This document shows, one piece after another, positions 17,608-27,300 of a stretch of DNA of 64,000 nt. Numbering within the stretch: the first letter of the stretch is position 1; each line of letters starts with the position of its first letter. The notes under the pieces are model-generated. The model saw only the letters and a list, made by a program, of their open reading frames with translations, did no database searches and had not been told where the DNA came from. A program made the translations under genes and the position numbers. Source of the stretch: an uncultured Odoribacter sp. (GTDB lineage Bacteria; Bacteroidota; Bacteroidia; Bacteroidales; Marinifilaceae); contig CAJJNP010000001.1 in the NCBI GenBank assembly GCA_905193145.1, positions 8,210-72,209 of the forward strand, read 5' to 3'.

Positions 17608-17698
17608 GTGCATGACTCTCTGCCCATTATCAATTCATCACAGCCGGACACCATGCCGTCAATATTACACATCATTACGGGCAGAGAGTTTTATGCAC
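17608..17698 (+). other. Long stem-loop in the leader of the S-layer-like gene
   Basis: GTGCAT plus ACTCTCTGCCC (17608-17625) is complementary to GGGCAGAGAGT plus ATGCAC (17679-17698), giving 17 paired bases around a 53-nt loop. There is no following T-run, so it is more likely an mRNA leader structure than a terminator. A purine-rich AAAGGAGG lies at 17721-17728, unusual for this phylum, with no start codon at the usual distance. Confidence 0.55.
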
Positions 17699-17811
17699 AT
17701 CACAGTTAAAACAAATATAAAAAGGAGGTTTAACATCACGACAACAGCTAAATCAACAAGTAAAGTAAGAGAAAAAGAAAACCATTTTTTAACATTTAAA
17801 TTTTATTTCAA

Positions 17812-20800
17812 ATGAGACAATCAACAAAATTTTACGCAGTTTTATTGTGTGCAGCGTTGGGCTTCTCTACATCTATCCAGTCTTGTAAAGACTACGATGA
17901 TGATATTGATGGCCTGCAAGAACAAATCGACGCTGTAAACAAAAGCATTGAATCTCTGAAAAAAGATTTCGGAGCACTTGCTTATGTAAAAGATGTAAAA
18001 TGGGACGAGTCTACTCGTACATTGACCATCACTCCGGCAACCGGCAATCCTGTTACTTACAAAATCGAAGATGCCGATACTCAGGATGGAAACACCAAGT
18101 ACACCTTGGAAACAAAAGAAGAGGGTGGAGTTATTACCATTACATTGAAAAATGATAAAGGTGAAGTTGTTTCTGCTCCAACATTCACTATGCCTAGCAT
18201 GCCGGAAGCATTCGATGCGTCCAAATTGACATTCAATGCTGAAGATGGTTGCATCTATTACAACGGAGTAAAAACCGGTGTGACAATTCCTAAAAATGAA
18301 GTTGAAGGTTTTGATGAAAACAAATTAACTATCACTGCAGGAGAAAAAGGTAAAGTAGTTATCAAATATGGTGACAAAGAATTGGGTTCAATGAATTCAT
18401 TCGATCCGAATGCTTTAACTGTAGGTAAAGATGGCGTTGTATTGTATTATGGCGAGCCGACAGGAGTTACCCTGCCACAGGTAACTATCCCTGGACTGAC
18501 CATTACAGAAGTTAAGGATGCGGCTGGCACAATCATAGGTTACACCATCAAATATGGCGAAAACGAACCGGTTAACTTAAAACTGATTTCTGAAAAATTG
18601 CAGAGCCTAGTGTTTATGCCTGAACTTTATTATCAGGGAATTGAAGCAATGTCTGCAAATACATTCTTCTATAATGTTCAGAAATTGAAACATCCGACTC
18701 TTGATGCAAATAAAGACCAGGCTGATGATGCTGCTACAGATGGAGACAAATATTCTATAACTCCAAATTTGGTTGCCAAATATCACATGAATCCTTCAAA
18801 TGCTGCAGTCAGCGGTTTGAAAAAAGAGAACATGTTTTTAATTTGTGAAGACAAAGTATATACCAAAGCAGGAGAAAACAAAATTGAAATCACAGATTTC
18901 AGCGCTTCAAATGGAATATTGACTGTTCAGGCTGGTATAAACAGTGGCTTATTGAAAGACATAGAAGAAGACGGTAAAGTTACAACTTTAGCTTTGCAGG
19001 TAGGGACCAAAGGCGCAAAAGGCGATACGCTGATTACTTCTGATTACGCTGCTGTAAAAGCAATGAAAGTTAAAAACTTAAAGATTGCAGATGCTCAGAA
19101 GGGTCTTGTTGATCTTGTTGAAACTCATTTTTACACAACAGCTGCCGAAGCAATTAAAGAAGCTCCACAATTCGAACTCCGTTGGAATAATGCAGACGGG
19201 ATTGATGTTGCAGAATTAGTAGCCACTCATGCAGATCGTTATTCTATAGATGAAAATGCAGCCGTTCATTGTTGTCTTGATAAAAATGCAGCAACTGATG
19301 AAATCAAAGCCTACGGACTAAAATATGAATATGGCTTAGTCGGTTACTTTGATGGTGTAAATAAAACATCCCAAAGTGCACATGCTGCTATGGAAGGCTC
19401 TATTTTACGTGCACAGGCAACTTCAGGAGGCCAACAACAGGATTTTGGTGCAGAACAAAATCGCTCAACAGTAGGTCGTATGCCATTGGTTCGTGTAACC
19501 TTAGTTGATACAGCTACAAATAACGTTGCGGCAGTTGCTTACATCAAATTCAGAATCACTGACAAAGAGAAAGAAAATAAGGCAACAGTTATTGATCCAT
19601 TTGTATTTGGACAAAATTTCACTGCTAACTGTGAAAACAAAAATATAATATTGAATCTACTTTGGGATCAAGTAGAAGAAAAGATTCTTGCGAACAAAGA
19701 CATCAACATGTCAAAAGCAGAATTTATGCAAGAATACAAATTAGATGGCCTAACATGGGGTGAGCAATTTGATAAAGCTGGTATTGATGCAAAACCTGTA
19801 GCGTCAAATGAAAAAATTGGTAAGGTTTCATTCCCGAATATTGATGACGAAGACCATCAAACAAATATCTTAAGATGGATTGTTAATTCTGAGGAAGCTT
19901 ACAAACTATTCGTAGAACACAATGAATTCTCTGTAATTGTACGTTTCGTTAAGGACAATGGCAATAATACATATCACTATGTATATGTTACATTGACTTG
20001 GCATCCTAAAGAATTGAATGTTAAACCTACTGGTACTATTGATAATGGTATAAAATTCTCTAAAGTATGGTTCAAACACGACACCAAAGAAAACGGCTTT
20101 GACGATGTACATTTCGGTGTAGCAGTTCCAACTAGCGAAGATGGTAAGGGGGAATGTACATTCACCAATGACTTATTGGATAAATTCAGCGAAAGAAAAT
20201 TGATTATCAGTGGAATTGACGCAATTTATGAAGACTTTGCTGATGAATTGCTGACTAAGACATTCACTTTTGTTACAGAGCCAAACAAGGAAGTTAAAGG
20301 TTGTGATGGCAAGACTTACATCTTGACAGCAGACGGAACTGACCTTATTGCTACAGAAAAAGGCAAACCTGCAAACAAAGAAGTTATTGCGAAACTCAGT
20401 GGTGAAAATGGTAAAGTTCTGAATTCAATTGTAACTTATCAAGAGGGTACGATCGCTAAAGCTATTTTGAACAAAGCATACGAAACTGTTGACGGTGCTC
20501 TGACTGCTAAAGTTGCCGTTAATGCAGTAAATGGATGCGGCAAACCTGTAACATTGAGTAATAATGAATTCTTTGTTAAATTTATGCGTCCTATCACTAT
20601 CAATAAGGGAGGTGACAAATTCTTGGAAGATGGTGTTGCCGGAGGTTCTGAATTAAAAATTGCAGATATCCTTTCATTCATTGATTGGCGTGATAACGCA
20701 TTTACAAAAAAGAACTGTTTGTTCGACTATTATAAAGTCAGTGCAATTAAAATCAATACAGCTGCAATCAAAATCAGTGATGGCGGATTGTTGACTACAG

Positions 20801-20997
20801 TTTATCCTAATGCAAAAAGTGAATTCACAGTGACAGGAAAACTCGGCTTGGATAATTTAGGTACACTAACCTGGAAAAACAATAGCGGTACTGTTATCAA
20901 GGAGATGACTCTTATTGTTCCTGTTGAAGTTGAATACGCATGGGGAACTATCACAAAAGATATCGAAGTAAAGGTTAAGAAAACACAGGGAAATTAA
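17812..20997 (+). CDS. Large S-layer-like surface lipoprotein, probably phase-variable
   Basis: A 1061-residue lipoprotein: signal peptide, lipobox (SIQSC, Cys25), then the acidic KDYDDDIDGLQEQIDAV segment and a short coiled coil (about 30-50). The body consists of beta-rich repeats with few cysteines, many Lys/Asp/Asn, and phrases such as LTITAGEKGKVVIKYGD and LTVGKDGVVLYYGEPTG. The start resembles the BT1927-type surface-layer proteins of Bacteroides thetaiotaomicron, known to be phase-variable through invertible promoters. The invertase gene and palindromic sites upstream and an OmpA gene downstream support this. The exact family was not tested. A long AT-rich leader precedes the ATG. Confidence 0.72.
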   Translation: MRQSTKFYAVLLCAALGFSTSIQSCKDYDDDIDGLQEQIDAVNKSIESLKKDFGALAYVKDVKWDESTRTLTITPATGNPVTYKIEDADTQDGNTKYTLETKEEGGVITITLKNDKGEVVSAPTFTMPSMPEAFDASKLTFNAEDGCIYYNGVKTGVTIPKNEVEGFDENKLTITAGEKGKVVIKYGDKELGSMNSFDPNALTVGKDGVVLYYGEPTGVTLPQVTIPGLTITEVKDAAGTIIGYTIKYGENEPVNLKLISEKLQSLVFMPELYYQGIEAMSANTFFYNVQKLKHPTLDANKDQADDAATDGDKYSITPNLVAKYHMNPSNAAVSGLKKENMFLICEDKVYTKAGENKIEITDFSASNGILTVQAGINSGLLKDIEEDGKVTTLALQVGTKGAKGDTLITSDYAAVKAMKVKNLKIADAQKGLVDLVETHFYTTAAEAIKEAPQFELRWNNADGIDVAELVATHADRYSIDENAAVHCCLDKNAATDEIKAYGLKYEYGLVGYFDGVNKTSQSAHAAMEGSILRAQATSGGQQQDFGAEQNRSTVGRMPLVRVTLVDTATNNVAAVAYIKFRITDKEKENKATVIDPFVFGQNFTANCENKNIILNLLWDQVEEKILANKDINMSKAEFMQEYKLDGLTWGEQFDKAGIDAKPVASNEKIGKVSFPNIDDEDHQTNILRWIVNSEEAYKLFVEHNEFSVIVRFVKDNGNNTYHYVYVTLTWHPKELNVKPTGTIDNGIKFSKVWFKHDTKENGFDDVHFGVAVPTSEDGKGECTFTNDLLDKFSERKLIISGIDAIYEDFADELLTKTFTFVTEPNKEVKGCDGKTYILTADGTDLIATEKGKPANKEVIAKLSGENGKVLNSIVTYQEGTIAKAILNKAYETVDGALTAKVAVNAVNGCGKPVTLSNNEFFVKFMRPITINKGGDKFLEDGVAGGSELKIADILSFIDWRDNAFTKKNCLFDYYKVSAIKINTAAIKISDGGLLTTVYPNAKSEFTVTGKLGLDNLGTLTWKNNSGTVIKEMTLIVPVEVEYAWGTITKDIEVKVKKTQGN

Positions 20998-21025
20998 CCC
21001 ATATCAATAGATATTTTTGAATTGA

Positions 21026-21051
21026 GGGGGCGTGTTTGCGCCCCCTTTTTT
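21026..21051 (+). terminator. Terminator between the S-layer-like and OmpA genes
   Basis: A 7-bp GC stem (GGGGGCG / CGCCCCC) with a 6-nt loop and a T-run lies 28 nt after the lipoprotein stop. It should limit read-through into ompA. Confidence 0.85.
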
Positions 21052-21068
21052 GCTAACGAAAATTTATC

Positions 21069-21086
21069 AAAAAAAAAAAAAAAAAA
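21069..21086 (+). repeat. 18-nt poly(A) tract before the OmpA gene
   Basis: An uninterrupted run of 18 A residues begins 18 nt after the terminator and ends about 27 nt before the OmpA start. Such runs are prone to length change during replication. Confidence 0.8.
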
Positions 21087-21107
21087 TAAAAACACTCTGA
21101 TATTATC

Positions 21108-22205
21108 ATGAACATGAAAAAAACAATTCTGGCAGCTCTGCTTTTGGCAGGCACTTCTTCTCTTTTCGCACAGAAGGAGACAGAAAAGATTGAGTTCCGC
21201 CCGCATTGGTACATGCAGGTACAGGGAGGTATCGGTCACACCATCGGTGAAGCCAAGTTTTCCGACCTTGTTTCGCCCGCTGCCGCACTGTCGGCAGGCT
21301 ATCGTTTCTCTCCGGTATGGGGCTTGCGTGGAGGCTTCAGCGGATGGCAGGGAAAAGGAAGCTGGGTGAATCCGCAGCAGGAGTATAAGTTCAATTATGC
21401 ACAGCTGAATGTGGATGCTACATTTGATATAGCCAACTGCCTCGGAGGGTTCAACCACAAACGCTTCTTCAACCCCTATCTCTTTGCAGGTATCGGTGCA
21501 AACATCGCGTTTAACAACGATGATGCAGTAGCCATCAATGCTGCGGGGTATAAACTGCAATACCTGTGGGACGATTCCAAGGCTTTCGTGGCAGGACGTC
21601 TGGGTGTGGGGATGGATTTCCGCATCTGCGATGCAGTGGCATTCAACCTGGAAGGCAATGCAAATGCAATGTCCGACCATTTCAATTCGAAGAAAGCCGG
21701 AAATGCCGACTGGCAGTTCAATATACTTGCCGGCGTAAGCATCCGATTTGGAAAAGGATATACCAAGAAAACACCAAAGACTGCTCCCGCTCCGATACCG
21801 CAGCAGACTCCTGCTCCGAAGGAAGAACCGAAGCAGGAAACGAAACCGGTGGTTGTGCCGGTAAAGGTGGAAAAACCTCAACCAATGCAGGCTGACGTGT
21901 TCTTCAAAATCAATTCTGCCGTTATACGCTCGGAGGAAGCCGCCAAAGTGGACGAGCTGGCTGCTTATCTGAAGAAGAATCCGACAGCGAAGGTATCACT
22001 GACCGGATATGCGGATGTCCAGACCGGTAATCCCCGCTTTAACAAAACGCTTTCCACCAAGAGAGCCCAAGCCGTTGCCGATGCTTTGGTGGCAAAAGGT
22101 ATAGCTAAAGAACGTATTGCAGTCGATTCAAAAGGCTACACGGTACAACCATTTGCTACAGCAGAAAAAAATCGTGTTACTATTTGCATCACCTCCATAG
22201 AGTAA
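21108..22205 (+). CDS. OmpA-family outer-membrane protein
   Basis: A 365-residue protein with a signal peptide (KKTILAALLLAGTSSLFAQ), an eight-stranded-type beta-barrel region (about 35-215, ending with FNILAGVSIRFG) and a Pro/Lys-rich linker (about 220-260). The C-terminal OmpA peptidoglycan-binding domain (about 262-365) has SLTGYAD and N..LS..RA..V...L. It links outer membrane and cell wall. The start could be the ATG at 21108 or the one at 21114. Position directly after the S-layer-like gene suggests a partner in surface-layer anchoring, which is inference. Confidence 0.88.
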   Translation: MNMKKTILAALLLAGTSSLFAQKETEKIEFRPHWYMQVQGGIGHTIGEAKFSDLVSPAAALSAGYRFSPVWGLRGGFSGWQGKGSWVNPQQEYKFNYAQLNVDATFDIANCLGGFNHKRFFNPYLFAGIGANIAFNNDDAVAINAAGYKLQYLWDDSKAFVAGRLGVGMDFRICDAVAFNLEGNANAMSDHFNSKKAGNADWQFNILAGVSIRFGKGYTKKTPKTAPAPIPQQTPAPKEEPKQETKPVVVPVKVEKPQPMQADVFFKINSAVIRSEEAAKVDELAAYLKKNPTAKVSLTGYADVQTGNPRFNKTLSTKRAQAVADALVAKGIAKERIAVDSKGYTVQPFATAEKNRVTICITSIE

Positions 22206-22233
22206 ATATATTACTCTTGGAAAGTTAATTTTA

Positions 22234-22268
22234 CAGCCCGGTTTCAACGAAACTTTGAAACCGGGCTG
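22234..22268. terminator. Terminator between ompA and Rpn-like copy 2
   Basis: A perfect 14-bp stem (CAGCCCGGTTTCAA / TTGAAACCGGGCTG) with a 7-nt loop lies between the convergent genes and can act in both directions, although the T-runs are poor. Confidence 0.7.
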
Positions 22269-22299
22269 CTTGTTGTACCGCACTTGTATAAGAGGTGGT

Positions 22300-23172
22300 T
22301 TACAATCTGTCAATTTCTTCTTCGGACAAGGCTGTCAGCTCGGCAATCACATCAAGAGAATATCCTTTGGATTTCATCTGACGGGCGATTTGGCAGGCCT
22401 TTTCTTGTTCACCAATGGCTTTCCCTTCTTCTCGACCGATTACCTTTCCTTTTTCAAGGCCTTTTTTCTCTGCACCGCTTATCAGTGTTTTTTCCACACT
22501 GATGGTGTCCCAGAACTTTTCATAGCCGGCAAGCTGCGCTTCGGTGAAGGCGGACTCTTCCAGTGATTTTACGGCTTTCTGCACATCGGGGTTCTCCAGC
22601 AGTTCTTCCGGTATCTCACGGGTCTGTTCGTTGATTTCAGTCATGTAGCGCAGCCAAAGCACGTGCATCCTCTTCTCGCTGAAAGTATGAGGATTGAATT
22701 TGGGCAGTTCCACAAACACCAGGTGCAGTCCGTCGATAACCTTGTCCGTATGTTCCACATGCACCATGCGGTAATAGTGGTAATAACCCTGCAACTCAGG
22801 CTCGAAGATGTCGTTCACAAGGTTCAGTGAATAGACGGGTTGCAGTAACTCGTAGTCCTCACCCGTCTTAATCTGGCGCACGTAGGCTTTCGAGGCATTG
22901 AACAGGACACGGTGTTTGAATTCCGGAGTCCATACCATCTGCATCTCCACGATAAACTGTCGTCCGCGGATGTCTCGGCAGCGTACGTCTACAATGCTGT
23001 TCTTGCGCAAAGGGTTGTCGGGCACCATTTCCGCAGGCAGGTATTCGATTTCACTAATTTCCTCGCCTTCACCCAATGGAAGCAAGGCATTCAGGAAACT
23101 ACGCACCAAGTCGGGGTGTTCACCGAACACCCGCTTGAATGTCAGATCGGCTTTGGGGTCCAGATATCTCAT
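22300..23172 (-). CDS. Rpn/PD-(D/E)XK nuclease family transposase-like protein, copy 2
   Basis: A 290-residue near-identical copy of the protein at 14243-15163, in opposite orientation. The first roughly 115 nt differ only at synonymous positions. From there to about codon 230 I saw no nucleotide difference, and the C-terminal end differs again (ends KSKGYSLDV...EEIDRL instead of KAKGYPADV...EEISSL). Two 24-bp repeat units are present instead of four. The PD-(D/E)XK core is intact, so both copies appear functional. A -7 box TATCTTTG lies at 23201-23208 (minus strand). Confidence 0.88.
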   Translation of the reverse strand: MRYLDPKADLTFKRVFGEHPDLVRSFLNALLPLGEGEEISEIEYLPAEMVPDNPLRKNSIVDVRCRDIRGRQFIVEMQMVWTPEFKHRVLFNASKAYVRQIKTGEDYELLQPVYSLNLVNDIFEPELQGYYHYYRMVHVEHTDKVIDGLHLVFVELPKFNPHTFSEKRMHVLWLRYMTEINEQTREIPEELLENPDVQKAVKSLEESAFTEAQLAGYEKFWDTISVEKTLISGAEKKGLEKGKVIGREEGKAIGEQEKACQIARQMKSKGYSLDVIAELTALSEEEIDRL

Positions 23173-23200
23173 ATGGTTGTTAGTTTATGTTCTCCAGAAA

Positions 23201-23208
23201 CAAAGATA
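23201..23208 (-). promoter_or_regulatory. -7 box of Rpn-like gene, copy 2
   Basis: The minus strand reads TATCTTTG, the same octamer as before copy 1, 28 nt upstream of the start. The rest of the 275-nt gap to the ABC gene is AT-rich; a near-consensus TATATTTTG at about 23405-23413 may serve the export cluster. Confidence 0.6.
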
Positions 23209-23447
23209 CAGCTAAATTTCGAGACGTGAAAGGGTTTCCAGGGATAAACACCGTCCAAAACTCTAATAATTCATATAACAATCATACAGATTTTTTCCAT
23301 AAAGCAAATAAACCGTCCTACATTTTTTTTGTCTAATTCACAAGAGTGTAAAACGACAATGGTTAATTTTATTATAAAAAGATACCGACATTAGCAGAGT
23401 TTACTATATTTTGCTATTTTTAGTGCATAATTTTATACATCCAGCTT

Positions 23448-24374
23448 ATGAAGATTCAAATCAAAGAATTAACGAAGGTATATCCTAACGGCCATAGGGC
23501 GCTGAATTGCCTGAATTTGGATATTGAGCCGGGTATGTTCGGATTGCTAGGACCCAATGGCGCCGGTAAAACATCACTGATGCGCATTATGACACTATTA
23601 CAAAGCCCTAGCTCAGGAACTATCCTATTCGATGATTATGACATCCTTCGAGATCGCAAAGCAATCCGCTCCGTATTAGGGTATCTGCCTCAAGATTTCC
23701 GTTTTTTCGAAAAACTGAAAACCTGGGAATTTCTTGACTATGGAGCCGGACTGGCAGGAATCAAAGGCACTCGTAAACGGGCAGAAGTCGTAGACGAATT
23801 ATTACGGAAAGTGGGATTATATGAAGTGCGAGACCGCTGGGCAAACCGTCTTTCCGGAGGTATGAAGCGCCGATTAGGCATCGCCCAAGCGATTGTAGGT
23901 AATCCCAAAGTAATTATCGTTGACGAACCGACAACCGGTCTTGACCCGGAAGAACGCATCCGATTCAGGAATATTTTATCAGAAGTAAGCGACAAGGATG
24001 TTATCATCATTCTCTCCACTCACATTGTCGGAGATATATCCAGCACCTGTAAAAATCTGGCTCTATTAAACAAAGGAGAATTAAAATTCCAAGGCTCACC
24101 GGATGACATGATACAATTGGCAACAGGCAAAGTGTGGGAAATATTTGTTACTGATCCGGAATTACAACAAATCAAGGAAAAATACCCTATCATTTCCACA
24201 ATACCTTCAGAAGGAGGCTGGGAAATTCAAATCGTCGCCGAGAATCCGGAGGGATTCAGCGGCAAGCAGATTACTCCCAACATCGAACACGCATACGTTT
24301 ATTTTATGGACTACCTGCTAAAAGACAAGATGGAAATGTATAGCGAAAAAATAGGAGGAGAATTATTTCAATAA
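23448..24374 (+). CDS. ABC transporter ATP-binding protein
   Basis: A 308-residue ABC-2-type exporter ATPase. Walker A GPNGAGKTS (about 35-43), Q-loop YLPQDF, signature LSGGMKRR (about 139), Walker B VIIVDEPTTGLDPEERIRFRN and H-loop STHI are all intact. The usual C-terminal extension of drug or lipid exporters follows. It is the first gene of the hybrid export cluster, 8 nt before the permease fusion, its likely membrane partner. The ATPase fused to the second RND pump is clearly related (same GLDPxERIRFRN and WEFL.Y motifs), suggesting duplication. Confidence 0.93.
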   Translation: MKIQIKELTKVYPNGHRALNCLNLDIEPGMFGLLGPNGAGKTSLMRIMTLLQSPSSGTILFDDYDILRDRKAIRSVLGYLPQDFRFFEKLKTWEFLDYGAGLAGIKGTRKRAEVVDELLRKVGLYEVRDRWANRLSGGMKRRLGIAQAIVGNPKVIIVDEPTTGLDPEERIRFRNILSEVSDKDVIIILSTHIVGDISSTCKNLALLNKGELKFQGSPDDMIQLATGKVWEIFVTDPELQQIKEKYPIISTIPSEGGWEIQIVAENPEGFSGKQITPNIEHAYVYFMDYLLKDKMEMYSEKIGGELFQ

Positions 24375-24382
24375 TATAAAAC

Positions 24383-27300
24383 ATGAATCTGTACAACATC
24401 CATACGATAGCCGGATATGAGGTGAAGCTCCTAAGAAGAAGCTGGCTGTTCCGTATATTTGCATTTCTGGCTCTATTGGGTATTTCCACTACCATTCTGT
24501 GGTATATGACCCCTGTGCTCAATATGTTTGCCACCCAATGGCCGGAACATGCCGTTGCATCGCAAATTCCTTTTTACAGCATCACGTTTTATAACATCGC
24601 CCAATCAGTGATTGTCATTTTTCTGGCAGGCAGTTTTTTAAAGCGCGACAAAAAACTCGATACTGCCGAAGTGATTTATGTACGTCCGATGAGTAATGCC
24701 GACTATATCATAGGAAAAACCTGGGGTATTGTACGGGTATTTCTCTCATTAAATATCATAACCTTGGTAATCACAGCCTTTTTGCACATACTGATTGCAG
24801 AAGCTCCATTTTCAATATTTCCCTATATATTTTATCTTTTTACTGTATCTTTACCATCTCTCCTGTTCGTATTAGGACTATCGTTTATGGTTATGTGTGT
24901 GGTGAAAAATCAAGCGGTTACATTTGTTGTCATGCTTGGAATCATTGCATTGGAATTCTTCTATATCAAAGATGCCTGCTATGGCGTATTCGATTTTTTC
25001 GGAGCACATATACCGGCTCTTTTTTCAGATGTAATGGGACACAACAACCTCCAGATATTTTTGTTGCAACGATTTATATTTCTAATGGCCGGCATCGGCT
25101 TTATCTGTTTCACCATTGCTCTCGTAAAACGTTTGCCGCACAAACAATGGAAAATCATCATCGTCCATTCATTAGGCGCTGCAAGTCTCGCCATAGCACT
25201 TACTACCGGAGGTCTTTATATTCTCCATCACAGCAAAAAAATGGAGCTACGTAACGAATACATAACTACCTACAACCGGTATGCAGACGCTCAACGCGTC
25301 AACATTACCGACCATACCTTGACTGTCACGCCGAATGGCAAGCAACTGGAAGGTGAAAGCCGACTTGTGCTTGTCAACCGGCAAGACGCACCCATCAAGC
25401 AAATCATCCTTTATCTTAACCCAACATTGGAAATTACTGCCCTTGAAAGCAAAGGGATGTCTGTTGCCTTTCAACGAGACAGACAGGCAGTCATCATTGA
25501 TCAAACGATGCAAAGCCAGGGAACGGCAGAACTGAACATCCGATATAAAGGGGAAATTGACGAAACTATTTGTTATACGGATATTTTAGAGAAAGATTAT
25601 CTGGACAACACCGACAAACAACATATGTTCCCTATCGGCAAAAAATATGTATGGCTAGAGGAGAAATTTACACTGCTGACACCGGAATGCCTCTGGTATC
25701 CGGTAGCTATTCCTCCTGTAAATCCCGCAGCACCTTACAATTTGCAAAAAGATTTCACTCATTATAAGCTCATCGTTAATTATGATGGTCCACAAACAAT
25801 ATTATCTCAAGGAGAAGCCAAACGAGAAGGGGATAAAACAGTCTTCAACAATCGCTATGCTCTCCCTTGTATCAGCCTGACCATGGCGGATTACGAAAGC
25901 AAAAGCCTGACTGTAGACTCTACAGAATACAAGATTTATTATTTCAGCGGACACGACTATTTTTCAGCACATTTTACAGCTTTACAAGATACTTTGCCCG
26001 GAATTATCAGAGAATTGAAAAACAACATCGAAGTAGAACAAGGAAGGAACTACCCGTTCCACAAATTCGTCATGGCAGAAACGCCTGCCCAACACCATGC
26101 CTACATCCGCAATTGGAAAGGCTACACGGAATATATCATGCCGGAGATTGCTTTTATTCCTGAACGGGGCATTAACCTCGATTCAGATTTCGATGCTGAA
26201 AAAAAACGAAGAGAAAACTGGAGACGCCGCGACCAAGGAATCCCCGGACCCGTAGAGATGGCAACCAGTATTTTCCAAGATTTCATCCGCCGCACATTTT
26301 TCGAAGAAAATGTACAATACGGTTGGGATTGGAACAATCAACTTGTCAATAAATTCGTTGCCCATGCCATGCTTTATCACCATACCGGATTTATCCAGAC
26401 AGATGAATATCCTATTCTGGACATTGCACTGAATACAATGCAAAGTTTAAATAATGAACGAAGTAACTTTTTCTGGGGAAGTCTGATCGATGACAAACAA
26501 AGAGCCAATCTGTATCTGGAGACACATAGCTTTAAAGAGGCTATCTCAGATATGGAACTGAAACCTGAAATATTTTATGAATTGCTAAAATTGAAAAGCA
26601 AAGCTTTAAAGAACTATGCCAACACTCAAATCAGTCAGGAAGAATTCACTGCCTTTCTAAAGAGTTTTTATCAAAGAAATTTGTTTAAGGCCATCCCTTT
26701 CAATCAATTTCAGTCGGAATTCCACAAGAATTTTGGGATTGACCTAACCAACTTTCTACAACAATGGTATGAAGAAGACCATTCCCCCATTGTGTACATT
26801 AAAGATGTAGATGCCAACCAAACAATCATTGATGAAGTCACAAAATATCAGATACATTTTAAGATATATAATCCGTCGGATGTAGACGCACTCGTGACAG
26901 CCGAAATACAACAAGGCGGCAATTTCCGAGGAGGGCCACGAGGCGGCATGGGTGATTTTGGAGGAAACCAGAACAATAATGTAGTTGAAAACTATCTATT
27001 GCCTGCAGGCTCTGCCAAAGAAGTAAAAATAATCACTGACGAACGCCCGGCAAACATCAGCATCAATACAAATATTTCTCATAATTTGCCTGCATTGCAT
27101 CGGTTCCCTTTTTCAAAGATAGAGAAAGAGACACAAGATACGCTTGCCGGAGACTTTATAATAGACACCCGAGAATTCAATCAAGACCCCAAGGAATTTG
27201 TTATTGACAATGAAGATTCAGGCTTCCGGACAGTCGCTTCAAACAACAAGCATAAGCTGAAAGACCTGTTCCAGAAAGAGGATCCAGATAAATACAAAAA

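Noticed and set aside
17455..17815. Short plus-strand frames of 70-84 codons upstream of the S-layer-like gene
   Set aside because: They cross a recombination site and the leader stem-loop, have low-complexity products and no suitable start context, so I treat the region as regulatory.
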